Source: Adiantum capillus-veneris
Lineage: Eukaryota > Streptophyta > Polypodiopsida > Polypodiales > Pteridaceae
DNA length: 64,000 nucleotides
NCBI GenBank assembly: GCA_014529385.2
Contig: CM043944.1
Location: 168,463,740 to 168,527,739 of the forward strand
Reading direction: 5' to 3'
Part shown: in pieces, positions 10,983 through 22,881 of the stretch
Layout: the number at the start of each line of letters is the position of its first letter
How positions within the stretch are numbered: the stretch's first letter is position 1
The notes under the pieces: generated by a model
The model's database searches: none
What the model saw: the letters and a program-made list of their open reading frames with translations, nothing else
What the model was told of the DNA's origin: nothing
Translations under genes and position numbers: made by a program

Positions 10983-11926
10983 AAAGTCAAGTTGCCAAGG
11001 TGCAAAAAATACCTTTTGTCATAGTCAGAGTCGGGCTGCTGAGCCATAAAATGAGCAAAGCATTAGTCCCAAATCTTCAAGTCATATTAAACTCTGTTCT
11101 ATGCTCAAGCTGGAAGAGTTGAGCATATCTAAGTCATGTCGCTCATGCTGGATGAGATGAGCATAAGAGTCGAAGTCTATTAACTTACAATTGGTGGAGT
11201 GTAGTAGAGTCCAACACTCACGCATAGTCAGTGAGAGGAGAGCACATATCCTCATCAACAAAAACCATTCTTAAAGGGGTGCCAGCTTGCAAAGCCATGA
11301 CATATGCTTTTATAGCTACACCATCTTTTTGAATAACCCCTCCAAATCATTCTTGCACAGCATATTGTTTCCCATGCATTTTTGTGTATGCATAAATAGG
11401 ATGTCCCATCATTGGACATATGCATTAGACACTCTTTTTTGCTTCCACCTATGCACCTTGAGTAGACTACAACAGGCAAACCAATGTTCCATCATGCTAC
11501 CCTCTCATATTTCTGCCTTTTTAATTCCATATCTATCAGCAAATAATCCCTTCAGTACTTTATTAATATTTTCCATGCTAATAAGTACTCCAATAATGCG
11601 CGTATCCCAAAGGCACTTTTTTTCCACTGGATTTTTTCCCTTTGGTCATCTAGGTATTAGACCCTAATTTAGAACCTCATCATTCTACTTCCCTTGTACA
11701 TATTTTTCATAAATAAACAACAACCTCATCATGATGCTATTACAACAGACAAATGCAACATCATCCCTCAAAATCGACTATTCAGACCAATGAAGATGTT
11801 GCAGCAAATTGAACCTCATCAACAAATCCAACGACAAAATGAAGATCAGCCCATCAATAACCAATCAAAACCTTCCACACCCTCCAAGGGCACTTTTTCA
11901 ACAGTTCCCGGGGACGGGCACTAAAA
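10983..11926 (+). other. 3' internal region without a recognisable gene
   Basis: About 940 bp between the last coding relic and the polypurine tract. No coding similarity, palindrome or tandem repeat stands out; short ORFs on both strands look random. Confidence 0.5.
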
Positions 11927-11940
11927 TAGGAAGGGGGGAA
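11922..11940 (+). promoter_or_regulatory. Polypurine tract
   Basis: AAAATAGGAAGGGGGGAA directly abuts the TGTTAAC start of the final LTR, which fixes the LTR boundary and the element's orientation. Confidence 0.85.
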
Positions 11941-12942
11941 TGTTAACTGAGTCAACGTCAGTTAACAGAAGCTGCTAAAGATTGAAGACGTACGGATGCA
12001 CATCGAAGACCAAAGTGAAGAAGCGGTAAAGATTGGAGTTACACATTTTCCCAAAATGGTCACGTATTGTAAATCCCGAGTTATTTCAAGACATTGTAAT
12101 ATTTTAATGTGTTACGGGCTCAATGGGAGTTCCAAGTTGTAAAGAACAGGTCAGTCACTGTACCTAGGTTACAAATACGATAAGTGTGGAGTCTCAAAGG
12201 TCTTGGGCGTCAGACATTACACATTTTAGACATTGGCTGAGGTATAAAAGCCAACTTTGTAAAGATTTTAATAGTTTTTGGATAAGAAATACACAGCGTG
12301 AGCTAACGGTGCTCACTTCTCTCCTTCTCGCGCTTCCTACTCCCTCCCCGGTTGTCACATTATGAATGTATTTGTTGCAATGCAACCGCAGGTAAGAGCT
12401 CTACACATTGACGTAAGCCATTCATAGTATTTCGTAGCTTTTGGTGCCACCAACCCGCGACCTACCCGCGACCTAATTTAATCATAACTAGGAATTTACA
12501 TGTTCAAATAAAAAACTAAGCATAGGCGGGGTATTGGGGTATCATTGCTAAGCATTTAGATGCATTCTGGGTCTAAAACGGCTAAGTCAAGAATCCAATG
12601 TTGTTAATAATCGTGATTTTGCAACTTGAACTAAAGTGGGGTTTGAAACCATAGGCATGTGTGCTTAGGTCTTATAAACTTGTCCTAGAAGTTTCATTAC
12701 GTTTGGATGTCATTTGATGTTGTAACGGATGTGAAATGAGCGATTGGCTTTTGGTGATTTCAGTCACTTGAGTGTAGCTTGAGTTAGATGCGAGTTGTTA
12801 GTTGTTTTCCAAGATATTGACAACCTCTTGTAGCCTCTATGCACTAGTCGAGTCAACTTCATCCCATGGTTTGACAAATTAATCGTTGTTCTTGCTAATA
12901 CTGCAATAAAATAGGATGGTGAGGTTAGACATGCGTCCCACA
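11941..12942 (+). repeat. 3' LTR, complete (1002 bp)
   Basis: Begins TGTTAACTGAGTCAACGTC and ends TGCGTCCCACA. A TATA box is at about 12243-12249. It serves as the reference for the other two LTR copies. The next five bases are CAAAG, the candidate right target duplication. Confidence 0.9.
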
Positions 12943-13090
12943 CAAAGGATTGCTACATCAAGAAATGTTACAACGAATGTGGAAAGAAGGGTCATCCTCC
13001 TTCCAAATTCTATTTGAAGGAGCAAAGCAACAATAGCAGTAAAAAGAAACACTAAAGTCAAGAAACCAATGAGAGGAGTATCACATGTAG
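12943..13090 (+). pseudogene. Zinc-knuckle fragment of an older gag
   Basis: The plus strand just outside the LTR codes for CYNECGKKGHPPSKF, a retroviral-type CCHC knuckle with one extra residue between the first two cysteines and the last cysteine replaced by Phe. It is followed by a Lys/Ser/Asn tail and a stop. It is probably the remains of another element into which the preceding LTR element inserted. Confidence 0.5.
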
Positions 13091-13206
13091 CAGAGTAAGG
13101 AGAAGAAGGAAAAAAAAACCTTGTTTATGGCATAGAAGATTATGGTGTTTATGAAGTAGATAATTTTATGAAAATTAATACCTTCTCTAGTTTAAGGAGA
13201 GGTTTT

Positions 13207-13263
13207 GTCATGTTGTGTGGATAGTGTCATCTTATGTGGATAATGTCATCTTGTGTGGATATT
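13207..13263. repeat. 19-bp tandem repeat, three copies
   Basis: GTCATSTTRTGTGGATADT occurs three times head to tail with few differences. Confidence 0.8.
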
Positions 13264-13941
13264 GGCTTGCATCTTTAGTGTGTTAGTCTAATCCAAACCC
13301 TAAGGAGAGGGTTGTAAGGTTTATGGGCTTTGTTTTAGAGCCACCATGGAGAATTTACTTAGTCTAACGGGCATCCTAAGTGGCATATGATATGTGTAGC
13401 ATTTACAAAAGAGGCCTTGGTCATAGGCTATTCAATGTGGGCCATTTTTAGAGTACAACATCACAAGTAGAAGTCATCTATGCATGAATAAAACCCCCAA
13501 CTATGTAAATTTGAGTTTGGATCTTAAATAGGTTGTTCCAAGTTGTCATACTTAAGGTAAGTAGATGATACCTCCTTTGTGCTATTTAATCACGCCTTTC
13601 TATACTCATTTTCACCGAGCAGTTGAGTTTGCTTTGTGCCAAACTGTAGCCAATTTTCATTGAGCAATTAGCATGCTATTAGTACAAATGAAAATTTATT
13701 TCATCCACCCTAAACCGAAAACTTTCAAGAGTGGTTCTAAAAGTTGCTTCCTTTATAGATCTCATACTCTTTGAACTTTTCTTGTAGCTTATGCACTTGG
13801 CTGTCAGCTATTTAATGGACTCTTCCTTGCCATAGGCTGCAGCCTTGAACTTTTCTACAAGCATTTGAAGTACTCCTTGATGTCTTGAAGGGATTTTGAT
13901 GTTATTGGTAGTAGGGATTGGCTAGTGGTGGCTTCAATGGT
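13264..13941. other. Relic sequence flanking the Copia insertion (left)
   Basis: No intact gene. Read on the minus strand and joined to 19507-19700 by removing the Copia element, short open stretches run through the junction, so a decayed minus-strand coding sequence is possible. I cannot name it. Confidence 0.35.
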
Positions 13942-13946
13942 GGTAG
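13942..13946. other. Target-site duplication GGTAG (left)
   Basis: GGTAG directly before the 5' LTR, repeated exactly at 19502-19506 after the 3' LTR. Confidence 0.95.
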
Positions 13947-14138
13947 TGTTGGGGTATAAAGCCCAATGTGGTCGCCCAGGTAAGTGGGCGGGCCACCACG
14001 TATGTACACATATTCTTTTGTAAAAACCTAATAAGAACTCACTATGCTCTACACATTACAGTAGAGCGAGTTCACCATATCGTCGTGCTCTTCTTCTCGC
14101 ACTCTCTCTCGCGTCGCACTTCCGCTCGTACTCCTTCA
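13947..14138 (+). repeat. Copia 5' LTR (192 bp)
   Basis: TG...CA ends; TATAAA at about 13955. The length is identical to the 3' LTR. Confidence 0.97.
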
Positions 14139-14140
14139 AC

Positions 14141-14152
14141 TGGTATCAGAGC
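14141..14152 (+). promoter_or_regulatory. Primer-binding site, tRNA-iMet
   Basis: TGGTATCAGAGC, the classical plant Copia initiator-Met primer site, starts two bases after the LTR. Confidence 0.95.
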
Positions 14153-15238
14153 TCAGATCGAGGCTCGGGGCAGAATTTGCAGGTAGCCAGAGTCACCTGC
14201 TCAGATTGGAGTGAGATTCGACAGGCAAAGACACGGCCCCAAATCTTGTGGGCGAGCCCAAAGGGCTCGGTGTTCTCAGAATTTCATTCCGAGGTCATCT
14301 CGGCCACCGTTCGGCTTCGAGAAAGTTTTGCGCAGGCCATTTTCGACTACGTGGTCTCAGCGGGTGCAAATCCGACTCTGCAAATTTGGGGTTTCGGCCT
14401 ACGACTGCAAGTGCTGAGGATATCGTCACTCCGAGAGTGTTGATTTGTGGCTGTCTACACATCGAAGGACAACTCACAGTTCTTGGAGGCGTGTCACATA
14501 CGACACGGGCGCATCTACACACAGACTGTAGACGACATTCACTAGTTCATCAGGTAGCTTGTGTTTGCTGCTTGATATTCCAGATTTCATCCTGACATTG
14601 CAGGTACTTCCACATGGGATGTATTGTCAGAGATGATGTATGTCTGTTGAGGATTTGCTGGCTGTGAGTCACACAGCAAACAACCGTCGCAACGGTTACA
14701 ACATATAGTGGGAAATTTGTGGATGTATGACTTTGTGGGAAGTCTATGTACTGTCAGATTTACTGCAGCCTTTGTTGAGGGTCAAGTGAGGTTTTATTGA
14801 GCTGGGGGATTCTCGAATGTTGAGATCCTTTCGGTGATACAGGTCTTGGAGCGATCCCTCGAGCACCCTTAGATATGCAGCTAGGATGTATTGACTGTGA
14901 GTTAGATAGTTGGGATTGCATCTTTGCTTTACTTCCGTTGAGGCATTGTCGCAGTCTATGCTTACACGACAGTGACAAGACAGTGAGAGACAGTACAGGT
15001 GCAGGACAGGTTTACCCACAGCTTACAGTGTTAGAGAGACAGTGGTTTTTTGAGCTGTTTTTTTTTTGGTCTGTTTTTTAGTACACCAGAGCCATTTTAC
15101 AAAGGAGACTCTGCCAAAATTTATGCAGAATCTGAATCTTTCTTTCATTTGACAGGTTGATATTGGTTCAGAGGTCAATTTACAGGGGAAACTCTGCCGA
15201 ATTTTTCCCAGGAAAGTAAACTACTGTGAAGCATAGCT
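14153..15238 (+). other. Copia untranslated leader (about 1.1 kb)
   Basis: Long leader before the gag start. Its short ORFs are unrelated to known Copia proteins and overlap in several frames; no coding function is supported. Confidence 0.7.
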
Positions 15239-18200
15239 ATGGCTGGATCACAGGACACTGCTCTTTACAATATCAAGAAGCTGGATGGAACCAATTTCCC
15301 ATTGTGGAAGAAGCAGATTTGGCACGTGTTGGTACAAAAGAAGCAGATAAAACCTATAAAGCTCAAGGGGATAAAACCAGAAGATTTGGACGAAGATGAA
15401 TGGAGCGAAATGGATGAATTGGCACTTTCTACCATTATGATGACTTTGGCAGAAAGCGTTTACTTCAATGTAGCAGACGAGATGTCAGCTTAGCAAGCAT
15501 GGTTAAAGCTGAATGATCTTTATGAGAAGCAGAGTGCAACTTCACAGGTATAGTGGCTTAAGAAGCTTGTTGACTTGAAGATGAAAGAAAGGACACCTAT
15601 GTCCAATCATCTGAATGAATTCAACAAAATCTACAGTCAATTGTCAGCTCAAGGTGTCAAGTTTGATGAACCTGTTAGAGCTATGTTCCTGTTGATCACA
15701 TTGCCGGAAAGTTGGGACACTTTTCGCACAGCTTTGAGTAATTCTACACCTCCAGGTGGTTTGAACATAGGAGGTGTAGAAGGAAGTCTTCTTACTGAAG
15801 AAACCAATAGAAAGACAATGGACAAAGGCAAAGGAACAACCTTAGTTGTCAGGGGAAGGACCAAAGAAAAGTACAAAGGTGGAAAGAGGAATCAATCTCG
15901 TAGCAAGTCCCGCAGTGCTAAAGGCAAGAGTGACGTAGAATGCTACCATTGTGGCAAGAAGGGTCACATGAAAAGAGACTCCAGAGAAAGGAAAGCAGAA
16001 AAAGGCAAAGAGAAAGCTGAAGACCATGGTGAGAAGAACAATTCCTCAGTGAAGATTCAAGAAATAAATGTGACAAACACTGTTGCAGAGGATGACAGTC
16101 TAGTGTCAGGAGACATCTACTTCTTGAAGAATACAATGGACTCAGCTCTTCTTACAGCATCTGATGGAAATGCACTGAGTGACTGGATTATAGACTCAGG
16201 GGCATCACTTCATGTGTCTCCAAACAAGGAGTGGTTTACCTCTTATGCGACCACTAAAGATCATGTTCGGCTAGGCAATGGGCAAACATGTGAGATCTTA
16301 GGTGTTGGAGATGTTCAATTGAAGTTTCAGAATGGATCTTGTTTCACGCTGAAGAATGTGAGACATGTTCCCGCAATTACAAAGAGCTTGATCAGCACAG
16401 GTTTACTTGATGATGCTGGGTACGTCACCACTTTTGGACAGAACATGTGGAAGATATCCAAGGGTTCTATGACAGTAGCACATGGAGTAAAGTCTGGAGG
16501 ACTTTACATGATTTATGTATCAAATGTCTCTAAAAATGTAATCAATGTAACCGAGCAGCCGAACGTTTCTTTGTGGCATAGCCGGTTAGGACATATGTCC
16601 AAGAAGGGAATGGAAATCTTGTCTCGTTCTAGTTATTTGACTGGATTTTCATTTAATGATTTTGAATTCTGTGAACATTGTCTGTATGGTAAGCAAACAC
16701 AACAGCCACATAAGCATAGAAGCAGTAGAAGAGATACATAGTTGGCACTTGTTCATTGTGATTTGTGTGGACCTATGCCTAACCTATCTCTAGGGGGAGC
16801 TTCTTACTTTATGACATTTATAGATGATTACTCGAGGAAAGTATGGGTTTACTTTCTCAAGCACAAGGATGAAGCATTTAGTGTTTTCAAAACGTTTGTG
16901 ACACTTGTGGAGAATTAGAGTGGCAAGAAGCTTAAATGCTTACGCACTGACAATGGTGGAGAGTATGTTTCAAAGGCCTTTCAGGACTTTTGTGAGTCAA
17001 AAGGTATAAAACGTGAACTTACTGCTCCTTACAATCCTCCTCAAAATGGTGTTGCTGAGAGGATGAATAGGACCATACAAGAGAAGGTCAGAAGTATGTT
17101 GTCTAATGCACAGCTGCCAAATGGGTTTTGGGCTGAAGCTGTATCAACAGCTGTTCATCTTGTAAATAGATCTCCTAGCAAGGTTTTGTAGAAGGATTCA
17201 GTGCCAGAGATGGTATGGTCAGGAAAAATGCCCTCATACAAGCATCTCAGAGTCTTTGGCTGTGAGGCATATACTCACGTTCCAAAGGAATTTAGGAAAA
17301 AACTTGAGCCAAAGAGTAGAAAGTGCATCTTTCTAGGCTATGGTAATTCTGGTGAGATGGGGTACAGACTTTGGGATCCCGAATCCAGAAAGGTTGTCCG
17401 CAGCAATGATGTTCACTTTAATGAATCCAAATATCATTCTAAACCAGAGAGGGTTGAGAAGATTAGAAGAGTTGTCTTCCAAGAAGATGGACCTGCACGT
17501 GTAAGACAAAATGTCAGGGCTCAAGAGGAGCAAGGACAGGATAGATTGGAACCACAGGTTGTGGTTGAGCCTGAGCCACCTATTGTGCGTAGATCTGGAC
17601 GTATCACGCGACCTCCTGATAGGTTTGTTCCATCTATGAACTATGTCATGTTGACTGATTGCAATGAGCCTTCATGTTACAAGGAAGCAGTGCAAATGAA
17701 GGACTCTGGGAATTGGCAATTGGCCATGCAGTCAGAGATGGCAGCTCTGCATAAAAACTAGACATGGAAGCTAGTTAAATTACCACAGGGCAAAAAGGCT
17801 CTACCTTGTAAATGGGTTTACAGGTATAAGATCACCACTCATGATAGTCAGCCAAAGTACAAAGCAAGGCTTGTTTCCAAGGGCTTTAAGCAAGAACAAG
17901 GCATTGACTTTGATGAAGTCTTCTCTCCGGTGGTCAAGATGACTACATTGAGATGCTTTCTTGCATTGGTTGCCATATTAGATTTGGTGTTGCACCAAAT
18001 GGATGTCAAGACAGCGTTCTTGCATGGTGATTTAGATGTGGAAATTTACATGCAGCAGCCAGAAGGGTTTGTTGAGAAAGGCAAGGAAGATTTGGTATGC
18101 CAGTTGTTAAAGAGTCTCTATGGCTTAAAACAATCACTGAGGGCATGGTACCGTAAGGTCCACAAGTTTATGCTTTCTCAAGGCTACAAACGTAGTGAGT

Positions 18201-19252
18201 TCGATCACTGTCTATATACAAAGAAGGCTAAGGATGGCAGTTGGATGATCCTTATTTTGTAAGTGGATGACATGTTGATTGCTGGCAAGCACTTGGAAGA
18301 AATTTCAGCTTTGAAGTCAAAGATGGCAAAATCGTTTGACATGAAATACATGGGTGAGTCAAGTCATATACTTGGTATGCGCATTGAGAGAGACAGATCA
18401 AAGAAGTTGATTTGGTTATCTCAAATAGAGTATATTGACAAGGTTTTGCAACGTTTCAATATGGAGAAGGTTAAGGCATTGAGTGTTCCATTGCCACCAT
18501 ATGTGAAACTTAACAAACAAGATTGTCCTGTGTCTGAGGAAGAACAGGCTGAAATGGATAAGATTCCATATGCGTCTGCAGTGGGTAGTTTAATGTATGC
18601 AATGATTGCTACTCGCCCAGACATTGCATTTGCAGTGGGAGTAGTAAGTCGATACATGTCAAACCTAGGCAAGAAACATTGGGAGGCAGTGAAAGGATTA
18701 TTGAGATACCTGAAAGCTACAAAGAGTATGCGTATATGCTATGGGAGTCAGGAGCTAAGTGTAAAGGGTTTTACAGACTCAGATTATGTAGGTGACTTAG
18801 ACAACCTAAGGTCTACGTCAGGGTATGTCTTTACATTGGCTGGTGGAGCAGTATCATGGCGTTCTAGATTACAAGATTGTGTTACTCAGTCTACTACAGA
18901 GGCTGAATATGTTGCAGCATCAGAGGCATGCAAAGAATCAATTTGGCTTAATCGACTAGTAACAGATTTGGGAATCAAAGAAGAGATGCCTGTGTTATAT
19001 TGTGATAGTCAAAGTGCTATACAATTGGATCGCAATCTAGTTTATCACTCAAAGACAAAGCATGTGGATGTGAAGTATCATTTCATCAGGGAAATGCTTG
19101 AGGATAATCAACTTCAGCTTGTCAAAGTTCACACCACAGAAAATCCTGCTGATCTACTTACAAAAGGACTTCCCTCAGAGAGCTTTGCGCATTTTTCGCA
19201 AGCAGTTAGGTGTAGGGTAGTACATCACTTCTCTACATCTCTTGTATATTAG
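15239..19252 (+). pseudogene. gag-pol: Copia gag-pol polyprotein with seven in-frame stops
   Basis: One frame runs from MAGSQD (15239) to the stop at 19252, about 1337 codons. Gag has the N-terminal KLDGTNFPLWKKQI region and a zinc knuckle at about 15941 (CYHCGKKGH, last Cys replaced by Ser). Protease shows WIIDSGAS at about 16184. The pre-integrase H-x-x-x-H/C-x-x-C module is near 16570-16690. Integrase shows HCDLCGPM, TDNGGEY and NGVAERMN, so its D-D-E residues are present. RT shows QMDVKTAFLHGDL, SLYGLKQSLRAWY and the catalytic VDDM, where the preceding Tyr is a TAA stop (18260). RNase H shows GFTDSDYVGD, STTEAEYVA and YCDSQSAI. Stops: TAG at 15491, 15551, 16739, 16916, 17189 and 17759; TAA at 18260. 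There is no frameshift, and the TAG sites mostly suit Gln. Confidence 0.95.
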
Positions 19253-19298
19253 CTTGTATAGTAGCTTCTCTCACACTTAAAGTACCACATTGGACTTT

Positions 19299-19309
19299 AA
19301 GTGGGAGGT
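19299..19309 (+). promoter_or_regulatory. Copia polypurine tract
   Basis: AAGTGGGAGGT directly before the TGTTGGGG of the 3' LTR. Confidence 0.9.
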
Positions 19310-19501
19310 TGTTGGGGTATAAATCCCAATGTGGTCGCCCAGGTAAGTGGGCGGGCCGCCAGGTATGTACACATATTCTTTTGTAAAAACCTAATAAGAA
19401 CTCACTATGCTCTACACATTACAGTAGAGCGAGTTCACCATATCGTCGTGCTCTTCTTATCGCACTCTCTCTCGCGTCGCACTTCCACTCGTACTCCTTC
19501 A
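19310..19501 (+). repeat. Copia 3' LTR (192 bp)
   Basis: Five substitutions against the 5' LTR, no indel; followed by GGTAG at 19502-19506. Confidence 0.97.
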
Positions 19502-19506
19502 GGTAG

Positions 19507-20525
19507 CAGTAGTATCTCTAGTATGAACAAGTTCTTTAGTCCTTGTTTCTTCTTAGACCCTTGCTAGGCTTTGTACCATCTTGGTTACATCTGCTTGTGG
19601 CAATGTAGTACTAACTTTTGTTTGTTGTGTAGCTACAATCATCTCACCCTTGTCATTAGAATAAAAAACTGGAGGTAGTAGAGATGCCTTTTCAACCTCT
19701 TCTTTAGCTTTTCTTATAGCTCACTTTTCTTTCTCTTTGGAATAAGCTAGTCACTTGACAAATATTCCAAGTCAGAACTTCAAAGCTAGATGTCATATCA
19801 AATTACATCAAATAGGGTGAATAGAATTAGACTTCAAATGAGTAATTGAAAAGCTAGATAGACAGCTAGACTAAACTGAAAGAATAGAATAGAAGATAAT
19901 TGGAATTTGTATATTTAGATTACTGAGTCTTGCATTGAGTGTTGAATTACAAGGAAGTACAAGTCCAAAGACTTATGGTTACAAAAGAGCTCTGCTCAAG
20001 AATAACCTACGAGAGTTAAATATACCCCAGAATGAAAATAGCAGGTCATATTTATGGTGCTGTACTGGGTTCTAATCAATTGTATAACTACTTATTAGTA
20101 ATTACTATTGATACTAGGAATTCTACGATATATTGATGCGTTTATAGAATCGATTCCCGCAATCTACCCCTTTCTTGAATTTTGGAATATTCTCAAAATT
20201 CTAGATTTTGCTTTGGTATTAGCATTTACATTTGGATCTCCATTGATCTTGAGCCTTCTTTTATGTGCCCTCCATCGGTACATCCTAGGGTGGCATCTGA
20301 AGAACTACTGGTTGAGCATGACTTAGAGGAGCATTGGAAGCAACATTCTCTTTTTGAATCTATCAGCATCTCCACTTCATATGGCGTGAGATAATTCTAG
20401 GTTTTTGTGTCAAGATTGTAGAGCGTCTTCTTACCTTTAATGAGCCTTGCATGTGCTAGTTTATGACATATGGAAGCTATGTGTATCCACTCTATAGCTG
20501 ATTTTCTTTTGATGCGGGATTAAAA
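19507..20525. other. Relic sequence flanking the Copia insertion (right)
   Basis: Continuation of the sequence interrupted at 13946. Minus-strand reading gives short open stretches up to about 19700. A 72-codon plus-strand hydrophobic ORF at 20108-20326 has no recognisable family and may be chance. Nothing else stands out. Confidence 0.35.
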
Positions 20526-20529
20526 TAGA

Positions 20530-21240
20530 AATTCATCTATCAAAAACATCAAGTGGCTCTGGACCAAACCTAGGGGACCGGATAAGCATGGAGACATAAA
20601 CATTAGTACAAGCCTCCACCCCATTAGAGGCTCACACTTATGGTAAGAGATGCAATACCCAAGCCTTAAGGCTCAAACTTCACTTGAGACTCCAATTTTA
20701 TTTTTGGCCTACTCTGATCCCGAGGGAAGGTCAAGCGATAAAGGATCAAGCTTAATTTTGGCCCTCCACCCCATTTAGAAGAAAAGCATTGTTAGGTTCC
20801 ATCTTAAGTCGAGGGCCAAGCAATGGCTCGAACTTAAGTTTGAGCCTCTACCTCATTAATAACAAAAAATTGATGGCTCCACCGATCCCAAGGAGCATCT
20901 GTCAAGCATTGGACGTTCAAACTTAAGTTTGAGCCTCCACCCTATTCAAGAAAATAATTATGTGGCTCCATTAAGTTTGAACCTACATACTATTCAAGAA
21001 AACAATATGTGGCTCCACTGATCCTAGGGGGTAGATCAACAAGTATTTGAGGTTCGAACTTAAGTTTGAGCCTCCAACCCATTTTGACAAAAACATCATG
21101 TGGATCTCGACCAAACCTAGAGGCCGGTCGACCATGGAGACTCAAACATTAGTGCAAGCCTCCACCTCATTAGAGGCTCACACTTATGGGTAAGAGAGGC
21201 AATACTCAATCATTAAGACTCAAACCTCATGTGAATTGTC
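20530..21240. repeat. Degenerate tandem repeats centred on GAACTTAAGTTTGAGCCTCC
   Basis: Six or more imperfect units of about 80-130 bp share GTGGCTCCACYGATCC, a short AAGCATT-like stretch, the palindrome AACTTAAGTT and GAGCCTCCACCC. The outermost units (about 20545 and 21095) share GACCAAACCTAG and AGAGGCTCACACTTATGG. A weaker related run is at 56750-57070. Confidence 0.75.
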
Positions 21241-22010
21241 ATTGATGCGGTTGGAACACCTGAGTTTGCTATATTTAATTATCATCATGACATCAAAACT
21301 CATCTCTACAAATCCTCATATAAAAATCTTTTACAACTAAGGTCAGGTTTAGACGAGCCTAATAGCAAAGAGTTTCCTTTACATCATCCTCCTCCCCCCT
21401 CGTTCACAAAAGGCGGTAGCGGCATATGTTGTGTATTTTCAACTTTTGTTCTGAGCTATAGCCCAATGGTGGATCCAAAGCCTTTGCACACATTGGCACC
21501 AATTCAATGCGCATGCAATGCATTTTATGCTGGAAAATAGGTGGTAGTAAAGGTCTTCCAAGGGGGGGCGCCAATTTTAAAGTGGATCCAAAAATTAGCC
21601 ATAAATTTTTTGTCAAATAAAAATTCTTCACAAAGGACTCATGTCCCTTTGGTTTTGCCTACCGCTGCCTAGTTTGAACCCGAAAGCAAAAAAATCCTTT
21701 GTATCCACCTACACATTACTAGAAGGGAGAATTGGACCTCTCAAGCAGAAGAAGGAAAAAATCATTAGCCTCTTCAATCTTCATCTCCCCAAGGTTAGAG
21801 AAGATTTAAAAAAGCTGTAATGATGAGAGGAGTTTTCGAGGGGGGGAGGGGGAAGTGGGGGGGAATTTCCTTCAAAGATTTAAAAAAATCTATTCTCTAG
21901 CACATTGAAGTACCCAAATTGTGGTCTCCATCAAGGGTCATCGGGCGGAAGCAAGAAGAGCCTAATCAAGCAAGGGCCGTCGAGTAGAAGCGAGAAGAAC
22001 CGAATCCAAC
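21241..22010. other. Intergenic stretch, no gene seen
   Basis: Apart from short G- or A-rich tracts (about 21840-21860) I see no coding or repeat structure. Confidence 0.5.
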
Positions 22011-22015
22011 AAGGG

Positions 22016-22646
22016 TGTTGTGGGAGCGAATCACACCACCCAAAAAGTGCATGCAACACAACCTAGATCAACATAATGTCAATAGAGGACACAAATGACA
22101 TGATAGGCACATGGAGGAAATCTCTTTAGCATGTCAAGCTGAGACCATCCTACATATACAACACTCTGGAAGTCCAACTAAACCACAATCTAGAATCTCA
22201 CTACTCTCAACTACACCACCTACCAACATACGCAAAACAGAAGGAAACTCACTAAGCCATGCCAGAATCGCACAAAACTTAAGGAACACCATCCCCTCAC
22301 TAGGATACACCTGTCCCAAAGCCTCTAAACTCAAAACCCTAGCTCTAAACCCATCTGTGGAAAATGTGTATAAAGACTGAGCCAAATTCTGACAGTGTCC
22401 AAAACTGAAATCTATGAGTATCTATGCATAGCTTATGTTGCTATGATTCTAAAAACTACTTGCAAGCAAAGAATAGACATTGTTTGATATACTTACGGCC
22501 ACAAATAGCTCGTAGATGCGCAAGCGCGTATGCTCCTTTCCTTGACAATGCTTCGCGTTGTCACGTAGCTCCTGCCGAGGCTAGCACAATGGTGTAGTTG
22601 GATTCACAATTTGATGAACGAGCAAGGAGTAGTGCCAAGATGAAGC

Positions 22647-22686
<40 letters not shown>

Positions 22687-22881
22687 TCTCACACACAGTC
22701 GACGGCATCTTAGAACTTGATTTTGATAAAGTGATTGTAAGTGCCATTGCACCTCGAGATCTGCAACTAGACTACCTATTTATTACAAATGATGTTTATA
22801 ACCATAATCCTCAGCATTCCATAACTCTCAGAGAATAAGGCTTTATTGAGTTATGGTGTGTTGTTGACCCAACGTTCAATA
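22016..22881 (-). repeat. 3' LTR of the minus-strand element
   Basis: Homologous along its length to 34395-35335 and to the solo LTR at 40011-40968; it lacks a segment of roughly 100 bp near the high-coordinate end that the other two contain. It includes a (CT)n run (22649-22681). The outer end is TGTTG (22016) next to AAGGG. Confidence 0.88.

Larger units (their letters stand above)
1..12942 (+). mobile_element. Composite LTR element (LTR-internal-LTR-internal-LTR), tRNA-Asp primer type, non-autonomous
   Basis: Three copies of one LTR are seen: 1-867 (cut by the window edge), 2579-5221 (split by an insertion) and 11941-12942 (complete, about 1.0 kb, TG...CA). Two primer-binding sites follow the first two LTRs, and a polypurine tract precedes the last. 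The first internal region (868-2578) is short and consists of leader only; the second (5222-11940) is 6.7 kb and holds decayed coding sequence. No reverse transcriptase, RNase H or integrase motif was found in either, so this looks like a large non-autonomous derivative. The three-LTR layout is what unequal or template-switch recombination between elements gives. The left target duplication lies outside the window, so it cannot be checked. Confidence 0.85.
13947..19501 (+). mobile_element. Complete Ty1/Copia LTR retrotransposon (5.56 kb)
   Basis: It has 192-bp LTRs at both ends (TGTTGGGG...TCCTTCA), a tRNA-iMet primer site, one gag-pol frame in the Copia order (gag, protease, integrase, RT, RNase H), a polypurine tract and a perfect GGTAG duplication. 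The LTRs differ at 5 of 192 positions (about 2.6%), which indicates moderate age. The coding frame has seven in-frame stops but no frameshift, so this copy cannot make full protein without readthrough. Confidence 0.97.

Noticed and set aside
9501-11479. Minus-strand ORFs opposite the plus-strand coding relic
   Set aside because: They shadow the plus-strand frames and show no domain of their own.
14153-15081. ORFs in the Copia leader as extra genes
   Set aside because: They overlap on both strands, lack domains and lie between primer site and gag, where long untranslated leaders are common.
15239-19252. TAG recoded as glutamine in this genome
   Set aside because: Six TAG in a 4 kb frame invites this, but the same elements also have TAA and TGA breaks and frameshifts, and decay of methylated CAG explains the pattern without a new code.
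20108-20326. Hydrophobic 72-codon ORF as a membrane protein gene
   Set aside because: No start context, relatives or neighbours support it, and overlapping frames are equally open.
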